From Planctomycetota bacterium (GTDB taxonomy: Bacteria > Planctomycetota > J058), in contig JAMLIC010000016.1 of assembly GCA_023954375.1 (NCBI GenBank), positions 1 to 64,000 on the forward strand: 64,000 bases of DNA, in the 5' to 3' direction. Shown here piece after piece: positions 11,201 through 18,738 of the stretch; within the stretch, counting starts at the first letter, position 1; each line of letters starts with the position of its first letter. The notes beneath the pieces are model-generated. The model did no database searches, was not told where the DNA came from, and worked only from the letters and a program-made list of their open reading frames with translations. The translations under genes were made by a program, and so were the position numbers.

Positions 11201-14200
11201 GTTCGATCCGGCGAGCAACGTCGTGCGCTCGCTCGATCAGCAGGGCCAGACCACCTACTTCAGCCCCGACGCCCTCAACCGGGTCGCGTTCCGCCATGAT
11301 TTGGCGACGGGCCTGCTCACCTACCACGTGTGGGATCAGGTCGGCAACCAGACTGAGCAGCACGTGCTTCTGGGCGCGGCCGGGCCGCGGCGCTCGACCT
11401 ACTTCCAGTACGACCTGGTGAGCCGGCAGACGCGGCGGATCGCGGCCGACGGCGGGCAGACCTACATGGGCTACGACCTGGGAGGGAACCAGACCCTGGT
11501 GGTCGATCCCGAGGGCCGGCCGACCTACATGGCCTTCGACGAGCTCAACCGGCAGTCGACGCGACGAAATGCCTTCGACGACACCTGGACCACGGAGTAC
11601 GACGCGCGCTCGAGCGTGAGCCTGCAGCTCGATCCCGAGGGCCGGGCCACCTACTTGGGCTACGATCTGGCGGGACGGCTCCTGCACCAGAGCAACGCCT
11701 TGGGCGAGTACACCTACTTCTTCCACGACGCCCGCGGCCAGCGGGCGCTCGTGCGCAACCCGCGGGGCTTCGAGACGACGTTCCGACACGACCTGCTCGG
11801 GCGGCAGACGCACCGGGTCGACGCTCTGGGCGGGGTGGCCTACATGGCGCACGACCCGACCGGGAACCGAACCCTGACGTTGGACGAGAAGGGGAACCCG
11901 ACCTACTTCGCCCACGACGGTCTCGGCAGGCTGTCGAGGTCGACCGACACGCTGGGTGGGGTCACCTACCTGGGGTACGATTCGCGCTCGTCCATGGTCC
12001 TGCGCGTGGACGGGGACGGCCGGGCCACCTACATGGCCTACGACGGGGCGCGGCGGCTGGAGAGGACCTGGTTCGAGAGCCCGGGGACGACGCTCGCCAG
12101 GCCGATCTACTACTCCTACGACCCCGTGGGGAACCTGCTCGAGAGCGACGACACCCTCGCCAACCTCGGTGTGAGCACGTTCGAGTACGATCCCATGGAT
12201 CGGCTGCTGAAGAAGGTCACGGTGGCGGGGCCGGTCTACTACACGTACGACCTGAGCGGGCTGAAGACCTCGGTCAAGGATCCGAATGAGGACGAGATCC
12301 TAGACGAGCACGACGAGGCCGGTCGCCTCGTCAAGACAACGACGATCGACTATGACCCGGAGGATCCGCCCGTCGTGCGGGAGAACGACTTCTACTATGA
12401 CCGGGCGGGACTGATTGCGAAGAAGGTCCTCGCGGACGACAAGGTCGTCAGCTACTTCTACTATGACGAGGCGGGGCGGCTGGCGGAGCTCCTCAACCTG
12501 GACAGCACGGGTGCGCCGATCACGTCGCAGGTCTACCAGCGGAACCCGAACGGCGCGGTCACCCGGGTGGCCCACGAAAACGGGGAGTTCACCTACTACT
12601 CTTACGACGCGCTGGATAGGCTGGTGGAGGAGCGTAGGGTGCAGAACCCGACCGTCTACGGCTTCGCCTACCAGTACGACGCGGCGTCGAACCGCACGCA
12701 GCGGGCGGACCTCGTCACGCCGGCGAAGACCACGGACTACGTGGTCAACGCGCTGAACCTGATCCAGAGCGAGACGTCCGACAGTGTGCAGACGGTCTAC
12801 GAGTACGACCAGGCGCAGCGCATGACCCGGCGCGCTTCACCGAGCTTGGCCACTTACTTCACGCACGACGAGCGGGACCTGCCCACGAAGCTGGAGTTCG
12901 AGAGCACCGGTGACTTCACCGACGATCCACGGGAGTTCCACTACACGGGCACCGGCGAGCGGGCGGTGATCGTGGGCGAGCTGGGCGGGACCGCGCCCAC
13001 GCTCCTGGCGTACGACGGGACGAAGCTGCTCACCGAGCGCATGCCCAGCGGCTTCACCTGGGGCCAGTACCGCTGGGCCGGTGGGAGTCTGATCGGCTCC
13101 GAGAGCCAGGAGTCGGACAACTTCGAAGGGCCCGTGATGGACGAGCGCGGGTCGGTCGAGCGGCTCGCGGGGGTGAGCGGCCAGGCGATCTACGACCGGT
13201 TCGGGGTGGAGCTCGTCAACAACCTGGGGTCGCTCACGAGGACGAGGTTCGTCAGCCCCGTGTTCCTCCGGCTGAACACCACGGGCGAGAGGTTCAGCTT
13301 GACGCCGAGTGGTGTCTACTTGGCTTCGTTGGGGCGTTTGTGCGCGACCGTTCGGCCGGAGGGCCGGCTGTGCCATGCTCTGGGGCTTGGATCTGCGCTG
13401 CATTGGCCATTGCGTCGTTTCATGACGTGGCAGGGCGAACGTGAGCGGCGAGACGACAGAGATGATCCAAGGGACGAGCCGCTGCCAAACCTGTATGGCG
13501 AGCATGTCTCGGAACCGTTTTGCGACCCGGAGAACATCCAGCTTGAGCACAATGGCGCGATATCTGGTGCCGAGGACGAGGTTAACTTGTTCAGAGAGGC
13601 TGGAATCACGCGCTTGGGCCCAGTCATTGGGCTATTGGGAGGCATCACCTGGTCCTTCCGCGTGACCTTCTCGGTGCGGCCGGGGTCCACTATCAGTTTG
13701 TGCCAGTTCGAGCAATGGGGGCGCGGATACGCGCTACTCCATTGGATCGTGGACGACAACTGGAAGTGGGTTCCAGGTGGCCGCCTGGGTCGTCCAGGAA
13801 GAGTCGACGCGGGTGGCGAAATGCTTGACCTTGACACTGCGCCAGACCTGTTCGATCAGTTGCGCAAGGATCTGGGGCTTCAGCCGCCTCGGACTACTGC
13901 GGAGCAGGTTGAACCATATCCGTACCCATTTGAAGCGTATCCCAAGCCGCGACTCGTTGACGGCTTCCACATCGAGACGGTGGTGTTCAAGGGAGGCGAG
14001 GCATGGCCAGCAGTACCCAGAAAGACAACCGTACCTCAAGTCAGCGCTACGACCGTGACCTGGCAAGACTCGCCAGGCATTCCACGGAAGGGCGAGTCCG
14101 TGCGATTCCATGGTGATTTCCGCTTCATTCTTCGCGGCCCCTCCCGCACTCTAATGCGTACGGCAACCATTGATGCCTCGTTGCGGTACTACGCGGGTTG

Positions 14201-14258
14201 GCCCCGTCCGCACCGCTTGATTCGCTTTCAGGCTGGCCCGTTGACCGAGGAAATGTAG
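8274..14258 (+). CDS. RHS/YD-repeat giant protein 2 (1994 aa) with variable C-terminal domain
   Basis: Start ATG 8274 with GAGGTAGAG upstream. Almost identical to the 1383-7355 protein for about 1,670 residues at both protein and DNA level, from the ITHPAP start to SPVFLRLNT, so the pair is a recent tandem duplication or is kept alike by gene conversion. The last ~325 residues differ strongly, but corresponding blocks can be aligned by eye: GGITWSFRV with GGSWPFYIV, and DSPGIPRKGE with DMPTKRPGEI, followed by a T...TI.ASL segment. The tail therefore looks like a diverged member of the same domain family rather than an unrelated toxin. It contains no HNH, papain-like or ART-like motif that I can see. 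A lipoprotein gene follows 2 nt after the stop. Confidence 0.9.
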   Translation: MTAITHPAPAGNRAVAVPTNQPVPMVADTTSDWFVRTNGGGWTQFASGANQAVWAGASSVTNRWTFDRVEIAIGEGSPSEPTIRHFNLCEGPVACLWATDQLPNPALEAPPLRPWDGEDDDPPLGTPLVMPGADRGGMGTTPCESASELGSGGPVSLLTSYDSGVSVDTSGRLGLRTPFTNDVRGLGPFPAVAAYYHSGLYFQHDFGKSRTLGLTRVLYQDGASHVAVVRGDGRRNTYRWTGSAFEAAAGLQNTLALDGSDFVETSPSGRVYRYSSAGRLQRVVDRCGNPVYYTYDANSRLQKIVPVGGSGALGLVPYLSYDGGGLLTRLVLEDPGNAANNRVTYLQYDGDANLTRILGPEGCVTYFQYADPLRLSAVTRPENRTWQVGYDGNGRVSHVEDARASVAYFAWNTASPQATLRDRAGKVTYLQHDAYGAPVVVFNPGTPADYHSYDGDGNMTGSQNRVGGAWAYQVDPRANRISSTDPLGARSYFAFDGQDLLRRYVDPLGRTTYLDFDGQRNRTVQVDQVGAATYFAYEPTGLLRETKDRRGGVSKLGWDARGNVERAVDPLGSVSYFAYNPANERTAQVDPLGRVSYMDYDRRGRVVKTVSPIGAASYFAYDDACLLVQEKDALLRVTDHQYDPNQNRERTLLPAVGGVRNPTYWAYDPEDRVTSQRNARLFATTWEYDALGRRQKQTDPLGGVTYFGYTDAHQPQVQLDPRNNPTYFAYDPAGRLTRQKNALQEEVYFGFNPASERVLELDALGRPTYHQYDPRGWLEETKTAIGAVARSVFDPEGNRVRSVDPLGLATYFRFDLVGRPTHTEDQLGEVTYVGYDRAGQSVLRVDQLGAPTYMSYDPAGRAQATLSPAGLLTYMAYDLVGNVVAQSLDQGYGRQPFGVSPYGGERATTYMAYDALDRRTATTDALGGVSSSVFDRNGNVLVQIDARGFGTYFEYDPLDRRVATKDGVHFAQTYLVFDPASNVVRSLDQQGQTTYFSPDALNRVAFRHDLATGLLTYHVWDQVGNQTEQHVLLGAAGPRRSTYFQYDLVSRQTRRIAADGGQTYMGYDLGGNQTLVVDPEGRPTYMAFDELNRQSTRRNAFDDTWTTEYDARSSVSLQLDPEGRATYLGYDLAGRLLHQSNALGEYTYFFHDARGQRALVRNPRGFETTFRHDLLGRQTHRVDALGGVAYMAHDPTGNRTLTLDEKGNPTYFAHDGLGRLSRSTDTLGGVTYLGYDSRSSMVLRVDGDGRATYMAYDGARRLERTWFESPGTTLARPIYYSYDPVGNLLESDDTLANLGVSTFEYDPMDRLLKKVTVAGPVYYTYDLSGLKTSVKDPNEDEILDEHDEAGRLVKTTTIDYDPEDPPVVRENDFYYDRAGLIAKKVLADDKVVSYFYYDEAGRLAELLNLDSTGAPITSQVYQRNPNGAVTRVAHENGEFTYYSYDALDRLVEERRVQNPTVYGFAYQYDAASNRTQRADLVTPAKTTDYVVNALNLIQSETSDSVQTVYEYDQAQRMTRRASPSLATYFTHDERDLPTKLEFESTGDFTDDPREFHYTGTGERAVIVGELGGTAPTLLAYDGTKLLTERMPSGFTWGQYRWAGGSLIGSESQESDNFEGPVMDERGSVERLAGVSGQAIYDRFGVELVNNLGSLTRTRFVSPVFLRLNTTGERFSLTPSGVYLASLGRLCATVRPEGRLCHALGLGSALHWPLRRFMTWQGERERRDDRDDPRDEPLPNLYGEHVSEPFCDPENIQLEHNGAISGAEDEVNLFREAGITRLGPVIGLLGGITWSFRVTFSVRPGSTISLCQFEQWGRGYALLHWIVDDNWKWVPGGRLGRPGRVDAGGEMLDLDTAPDLFDQLRKDLGLQPPRTTAEQVEPYPYPFEAYPKPRLVDGFHIETVVFKGGEAWPAVPRKTTVPQVSATTVTWQDSPGIPRKGESVRFHGDFRFILRGPSRTLMRTATIDASLRYYAGWPRPHRLIRFQAGPLTEEM

Positions 14259-14260
14259 CC

Positions 14261-14800
14261 ATGTCGCGCGTTGCTTTCTGGAAGTCACTTGCTGGCTGCT
14301 GCTTGTTCCCGGTCTTGGTGCTCGGCTGCGCTTCTTCCTCTCAATCAAGCGACTCGGTGACGATCGACGACGAACGGCCTTCCGTCGCGCCTTTGGTATG
14401 CCCGGAGACCATGACTCGGGAGCGAGTCTGCTTTCTCGCATGGCTTGCCCGCGCCAGAGGATTTCCCGAGCACGACTCGACCTCGAAGCGGGGGCGCCGG
14501 TTTACTGGACAGAGGTTACTGATTTGCGGGCCGCTGTACTTGAACGTAGTGCAAACGCTGCCGCGGGACATTACGTTGCATCCGCTCTTCACTCTGCTAA
14601 TGACAGGAGACTTGCTGGATGGCTGGGGAGGAGAAATACACTATCGCTGCCCTGGAGTGGTTAATCCCTCGGGGTGGGAGGTTCACTCATACGGTCCTGA
14701 CGGGGTGAATGACGGCGGCCGAGGCGACGACATAATCGTTACTGGTGTTGTGTTGCCCCATTCGGAACCAGTGTCTAGCGGGAAGTCTGTCCCACGGTAG
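14261..14800 (+). CDS. Lipoprotein with GspG-like motif, downstream partner of RHS 2
   Basis: 179 aa from ATG 14261, two bases after the RHS 2 stop, so translationally linked. The N-terminus is a lipoprotein signal (hydrophobic stretch, then LVLGC lipobox; Cys at about residue 23). The C-terminal part contains DGWGGEIHYRCPG...HSYGPDG...GRGDDIIV, the conserved calcium-loop region of GspG-type major pseudopilins, without a prepilin cleavage site. The same motif occurs in the unrelated-looking membrane protein after RHS 1, so the pattern 'RHS giant followed by small exported GspG-motif protein' appears twice in tandem. Immunity or export partner are possible roles; neither is shown by the sequence. 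Confidence 0.65.
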   Translation: MSRVAFWKSLAGCCLFPVLVLGCASSSQSSDSVTIDDERPSVAPLVCPETMTRERVCFLAWLARARGFPEHDSTSKRGRRFTGQRLLICGPLYLNVVQTLPRDITLHPLFTLLMTGDLLDGWGGEIHYRCPGVVNPSGWEVHSYGPDGVNDGGRGDDIIVTGVVLPHSEPVSSGKSVPR

Positions 14801-14898
14801 GGTGGCATCAACCGGCGGCAGCAGGAACTGATTACCTATCGGTCTCGTTGTCGGGTCGGCTGAGCAATGGAACACTACTGCTCGATGGGGTAAGCGAC

Positions 14899-14935
14899 AT
14901 GGAGGCCACCGGCCATGGAGGCCAAAATGGAGGCC
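14899..14935 (+). repeat. ATGGAGGCC triple direct repeat (possible recombinase arm sites)
   Basis: ATGGAGGCC occurs at 14899, 14915 and 14927. The last one sits in GGCCAAAATGG, which recurs at 32182-32192 upstream of the other copy of the 19-bp repeat. Both occurrences lie about 130-140 nt before the 19-bp repeat, as expected for paired attachment junctions. Confidence 0.6.
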
Positions 14936-15060
14936 AACGGGACGGTCCGGAGGCGCACATGGCGGGGCACCCTGCGACGGTGGGTCTCGCCACATGTCGC
15001 GCGGGGCGCGCCGGATAGTGCCGCCACGGGACGACGCGAGCCCAACCGCGAGCAAGGCTT

Positions 15061-15079
15061 CCCAAGCTGAGGGTTGTGG
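15061..15079 (+). repeat. Left copy of 19-bp island-flanking repeat
   Basis: CCCAAGCTGAGGGTTGTGG, followed by TTCGAGTC. Identical to 32324-32342. Candidate attachment-site core. Confidence 0.65.
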
Positions 15080-15292
15080 TTCGAGTCATCACGCTGATCC
15101 ATGTAAGGCGCGGCGTCGGTACGTATGGGCCCTACGATAGCCAAACGCATGGCAACTTCGTGCGCGCGTTGGCCTTGCGTGGCACATGGTTGCCCCGCGG
15201 CACGGACGGGCCATTCAGAGGCCCGCCATGGAGTCCTGATGACGGTCGCCCATGTAGTCGTGGTCTACCTCCATCCTGGAGACTAGACCGTC

Positions 15293-16258
15293 ATGAGCGA
15301 TCCCGCCGAGGGCCCGACACCCCCACCCCAGCCCAGCCCTCCTCAGCCCACCACGGCACCACTCGGCCGGGTTGTGCTGGACACGAACGCGATCATCTAC
15401 ATGGGGGAGGGCAAGTACTCTCCAGCGCAGATCGCCGAGTTCGACCGGATCCTGAGCGCACGGGGGTTCACGTGCGTCGCGGCGCAGGAGGTGATCTTCG
15501 AGTTGGGCCAACCCCTCGCGACCCTCCACGACGCGAAGACCATCGAGCGCGCGGCAAGGAACTTCGTGATCCTCGACAAGTACTGCGACTCGCGCCTGTT
15601 GCCCATGTACGTAAACCGGTTCCTCGGAGTCCTCGAGCAGCCGCTCAAGGACGATCCTCACGCTGCGCTGATCTTGAACTTTTCCAAGACGTTGGCCGCA
15701 CCCATTCTCGCGGCCCCGCTGGCACAGACCATCGTGGACGTCGCGAAGCAGTTCGACGATCTCCTGAACTACAACCGCCGGCAGACCGGGAGGATGTTCA
15801 GCGCAACCGACCGTGTTCGTGCCAAGCGGGCGCAGAAGGTCAAGGGTGCGAAGGTAGGTCAGGCCTACATTCGCGGGCGCGATCGAGCGCTGACCCGCTT
15901 CAAGGCGGAACCGACGCGCTGGAAGGCTGGGCTATTGCAGTCCGCCAAGCTCGCGAGCGAACCACCTCAGGACGTCATGGACCGTGCCCTGAAGCGCGCG
16001 TGTCCGTGGCAGTGCGCGCTCTACCGCTTCCTCGAGACGAAGACTACGCCGATGTCGCCGCAGCAGTTGAAGAAGCGTGCGAAGCCCACGACGGGGGAGT
16101 TGAACACGGGCAACGACGTAAGCCTCATCACCGCCCTGTTCGACCGCCGTGTGATCCTGATCTCCGACGACACCAGCTCCCTACACAAGCTGCTCGCAGA
16201 CTGCCCGGAGAAGACGAGGGTGATGACCTTCGAGAGCTTCCTCGCTGCGTTCAAGTAG
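15293..16258 (+). CDS. PIN-domain ribonuclease-like protein
   Basis: 321 aa; ATG 15293 falls at the end of an inverted repeat. A Pro-rich leader (~25 residues) precedes a PIN fold: VVLDTNAIIYM supplies the first acidic residue, AAQEVIFELG the conserved Glu region, and GNDVSLITALF plus LISDDTSSL near the C-terminus the remaining acidic residues. PIN domains are metal-dependent RNases found in VapC-type toxins and defence nucleases. At 321 aa, with a long Lys/Arg-rich helical insert (residues ~150-245), it is far larger than VapC, and no antitoxin gene precedes it. It heads a tight three-gene operon (12-nt gap, then a 1-nt overlap), so it probably acts with the two unknown proteins that follow. 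Confidence 0.75.
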   Translation: MSDPAEGPTPPPQPSPPQPTTAPLGRVVLDTNAIIYMGEGKYSPAQIAEFDRILSARGFTCVAAQEVIFELGQPLATLHDAKTIERAARNFVILDKYCDSRLLPMYVNRFLGVLEQPLKDDPHAALILNFSKTLAAPILAAPLAQTIVDVAKQFDDLLNYNRRQTGRMFSATDRVRAKRAQKVKGAKVGQAYIRGRDRALTRFKAEPTRWKAGLLQSAKLASEPPQDVMDRALKRACPWQCALYRFLETKTTPMSPQQLKKRAKPTTGELNTGNDVSLITALFDRRVILISDDTSSLHKLLADCPEKTRVMTFESFLAAFK

Positions 16259-16270
16259 AGCGGCGCCACT

Positions 16271-17014
16271 ATGGGTGAGCCAACACGTGAGGAGTTCGAG
16301 TCGCTCTGGCAGGTGATGAGGGGCCCGTTCGAGTTGGTCCACGGCGGACCATTCACGTTCGTTCCGATCGAGGGGACCGACAAGATCGCGGACTTCCTAC
16401 TCGTCTCATCAGCCGGCCGCAGCATCCAAGTTCAGCATGTCCGCGCCCTGACGGCAGTCAAGAACGAGGGTCATCTTCCCGACGTCGCGGCGCGCTTCGG
16501 TGATGAGGTTCGTCAGCAGCTCGAGACGGCGGCGGTCGGGGACGTCTTCGTGTCCGTGAGCGTCTGCCTGCGTCGCGGACGCAGGGCGGACCTCATCGGC
16601 GACATCCTGTCGTTCACGAAGGCCAACGCCGCCGACGCGCCCATCCTTGGGAGGAGCGCCTGGTGCGAGTCGAGCTCGGTTCGACTGAGTGAGGGGGTGC
16701 CTGCGATCGAGATATGGCGCCGCGCTCCTGGCGCTCATGGTGTCGTCGTCGGCGTGGGTCTGGCGGACGTCGAGAGCACGCCACAGCCGGATCCGAGTCA
16801 CGCTGTCCTGGCTGCGATCGAGCAGAAGTGCGCCAAGTACGGCGGTGGTCAGCCGGACGTGGTGCTCCTCGTCGAACCCTGGCCGTACCCGGTGGATTCG
16901 TTCTATCGACGCACAGTCTTGCAGCTGGTCGCTGGGCGCCCCACTGGGTTCCTGGACGTCTGGTTGACGAACAACTACCCCGGCTCGCGCTGGGCTGAAC
17001 GGCTGGTGCCCTGA
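16271..17014 (+). CDS. Unknown protein, second gene of the PIN operon
   Basis: 247 aa, ATG 16271, 12 nt after the PIN gene; its TGA shares one base with the next ATG (TGATG). I do not recognise the family. Features seen: a mixed alpha/beta pattern, an early SIQVQHVRAL stretch, and a C-terminal segment PDVVLLVEPWPYPVDSF followed by FLDVWLTN. Such hydrophobic strand plus acidic residue patterns occur in restriction-endonuclease-like folds, but no clear D...ExK triad is present. Tight coupling argues it is a functional partner of the PIN nuclease and of the zinc-ribbon protein. Confidence 0.6.
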   Translation: MGEPTREEFESLWQVMRGPFELVHGGPFTFVPIEGTDKIADFLLVSSAGRSIQVQHVRALTAVKNEGHLPDVAARFGDEVRQQLETAAVGDVFVSVSVCLRRGRRADLIGDILSFTKANAADAPILGRSAWCESSSVRLSEGVPAIEIWRRAPGAHGVVVGVGLADVESTPQPDPSHAVLAAIEQKCAKYGGGQPDVVLLVEPWPYPVDSFYRRTVLQLVAGRPTGFLDVWLTNNYPGSRWAERLVP

Positions 17015-18555
17015 TGTCTAAACCGAACGACTCGGAGGAGTTCGCCGGCTCACCCTGGGACGCGGAGAGGGTCTGTTCCTGGCTCCAGGACCTCATCTGC
17101 GCGTGGCGTGAGCGGGCCGGGACCGCCAACCCGAACGGGCCTTGGTACGTCGACCTGTCGGCACCTCTACAGGCCGAGGTCGTCGTGGTCCGCTCATCGA
17201 GCGCTCCCGTTGAAGCGTCCGGCGTCGTGTTCCAGCGCAGCCCGCAGGAAGCCGACTTGAGGATCGACTGCATCGTCCTCGACGCTCCTTCGATGCCATC
17301 GAGCCACGACGAGGACCCCGTGAGGGGCTGGGTGATCGACGAACTTCGCGCGAAGGTGTCGGACGCGACCGCTAACTGGAGCCTTGGCGGGCGGTATCTG
17401 CCGGAGCCGATCTGGAAGCTGGTCTTCCAGTCCCGTCGGCTGCTCGACGGGCCTGTGCCACTGCACGCGTGGTTCGTCGCACGCCCGCTCGAGCAACTGC
17501 CTCCTGTTCACCAGTTAGTGTCGCTCCCGCTGGGAATCGCCGGGAGCGTCCCCAATCCCGGCGCTCCACCAGCCCCCCCGGAGGGCCCGGTGCAGCACGT
17601 TCGGCATCTCCCCGAGAACGACCGTGAGATCGAGGCATTCACGCGGTGGGTGTTTCATCACGGAGACGAACTCATGACTGCGATGGGAGTCTTCGGGCCT
17701 TGGTGGCTCGGCCTGTTTCTCGATCGGAGGGATGTGTTCGGCGAACCCCTTCAGGGCGACATCGACTTCCTCGGTGGTCCGCTTGAGGTGGCACTCTCAG
17801 CTGACCAGAAGCTCGAGCTCCTGAAGGCCGAGACCGCGAAGTGGGACGCGAGCACGCCACAGCACGCCATCCAGTCGTTTGCCGCGGAGCGCGCCGCGGC
17901 GAACCAGACCCTCTACGTCTGGCCGCCGAAGCTCGACTCGCTTGTGGCGGGCGAGCTCAAGGTGAGCTGGTTCGACCCTGCCGGCCAGGACATGAAGCCG
18001 CGCGACGTGCGGAGGCTCCGGGCTCGCGGCGAGCCGGTCGTTCCGGGCAAGTGGCACGGGGTTCACCGCGGCAAGGGCGTCAACGCGAGGAGTGAGCTTC
18101 AACTGCTCGTCGATCATGGCTTCGAGCGTGTTGCTTTCTTCCATCTCGGCGCAGCGGATCCTCAATCGTCACAGGCGAACGCCTGGATCCAAGGCATGGC
18201 CCATGCCGATGACGCCGAGAAAAAGCAGGATCTTCTCTATGACCCGGGTGAGATGCCGGCTTGTGGCTATCTCTCCGCGGTCATGGGAGCCGTGCCGCAC
18301 AAGCACGAAGGGCTCGCTGGGGCTGGCGGCAGTGTGCGCGTCGTCGTCGAGCCCCCGCCCAACCCGGTGAAGGCGAGTTGGAAGGCTCACCTCTTGGCCG
18401 AGCTTCAGAAGCTCCCGCCGCCATCCGTCTTATCGCCGTTTGTTCGTGCCTGCCCGCACTGCAAGGCCTGGGTGTCCCTGCCGTCTCCCTACTTGCAGCC
18501 CTGCGCTGGCTGCGCGGCAAGCAGCAAGGCACCTGCGGGGCCAGCGCCTGCGTGA
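17014..18555 (+). CDS. Unknown protein with C-terminal zinc ribbon, third gene of the PIN operon
   Basis: 513 aa; ATG 17014 overlaps the previous stop by one base. A large N-terminal region of unknown fold (residues ~1-190) leads into a Pro-rich spacer, a Trp-rich segment (GPWWLGLFLDRRDVF), and a middle region containing HGVHRGKGVNARSEL. The end carries CPHCKAW...CAGC, a four-Cys zinc ribbon, then a Pro/Ala tail. No catalytic motif is recognised. A perfect hairpin at 18592-18613 follows and probably ends the transcript, separating this operon from jetABCD. Confidence 0.6.
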   Translation: MSKPNDSEEFAGSPWDAERVCSWLQDLICAWRERAGTANPNGPWYVDLSAPLQAEVVVVRSSSAPVEASGVVFQRSPQEADLRIDCIVLDAPSMPSSHDEDPVRGWVIDELRAKVSDATANWSLGGRYLPEPIWKLVFQSRRLLDGPVPLHAWFVARPLEQLPPVHQLVSLPLGIAGSVPNPGAPPAPPEGPVQHVRHLPENDREIEAFTRWVFHHGDELMTAMGVFGPWWLGLFLDRRDVFGEPLQGDIDFLGGPLEVALSADQKLELLKAETAKWDASTPQHAIQSFAAERAAANQTLYVWPPKLDSLVAGELKVSWFDPAGQDMKPRDVRRLRARGEPVVPGKWHGVHRGKGVNARSELQLLVDHGFERVAFFHLGAADPQSSQANAWIQGMAHADDAEKKQDLLYDPGEMPACGYLSAVMGAVPHKHEGLAGAGGSVRVVVEPPPNPVKASWKAHLLAELQKLPPPSVLSPFVRACPHCKAWVSLPSPYLQPCAGCAASSKAPAGPAPA

Positions 18556-18591
18556 CCCGGCTGAGACTTCACCCAATCTGCCTAGAATCCC

Positions 18592-18613
18592 CCCCCGCTC
18601 GGAGGAGCGGGGG
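18592..18613. terminator. Hairpin downstream of the PIN operon
   Basis: CCCCCGCTC (18592-18600) pairs perfectly with GAGCGGGGG (18605-18613) around a GGAG loop. It lies 37 nt after the stop at 18555. No T-run follows, so intrinsic termination is likely but not certain. Confidence 0.5.
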
Positions 18614-18738
18614 CCGACTTCCCCAATGGCTCGGGGAGGGGACGCAGGACGAGTGGCTAGCGTTGTAGTGTTTAAGGTGCAAGCGTCGGCCTTCCAGCGT
18701 CGCCCTTTGTCGGTCCCTGCGGATAGGCTGGCAGGTCG

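Larger units (their letters stand above)
14801..15292. other. Non-coding junction between RHS block and defence island
   Basis: No convincing gene. It contains three ATGGAGGCC direct repeats (14899, 14915, 14927), the left copy of a 19-bp repeat (15061-15079), and an 8-bp inverted repeat TGACGGTC/GACCGTCA (15240-15247 and 15286-15293) ending at the PIN gene start codon. The arrangement resembles the arm and core sites of a site-specific recombination junction. Confidence 0.6.

Noticed and set aside
15056..15100. Possible tRNA at the left 19-bp repeat (GTTCGAGTC resembles a T-loop)
   Set aside because: No acceptor, D or anticodon stems fit, and the T-stem itself does not pair; at best a fragment left by recombination.
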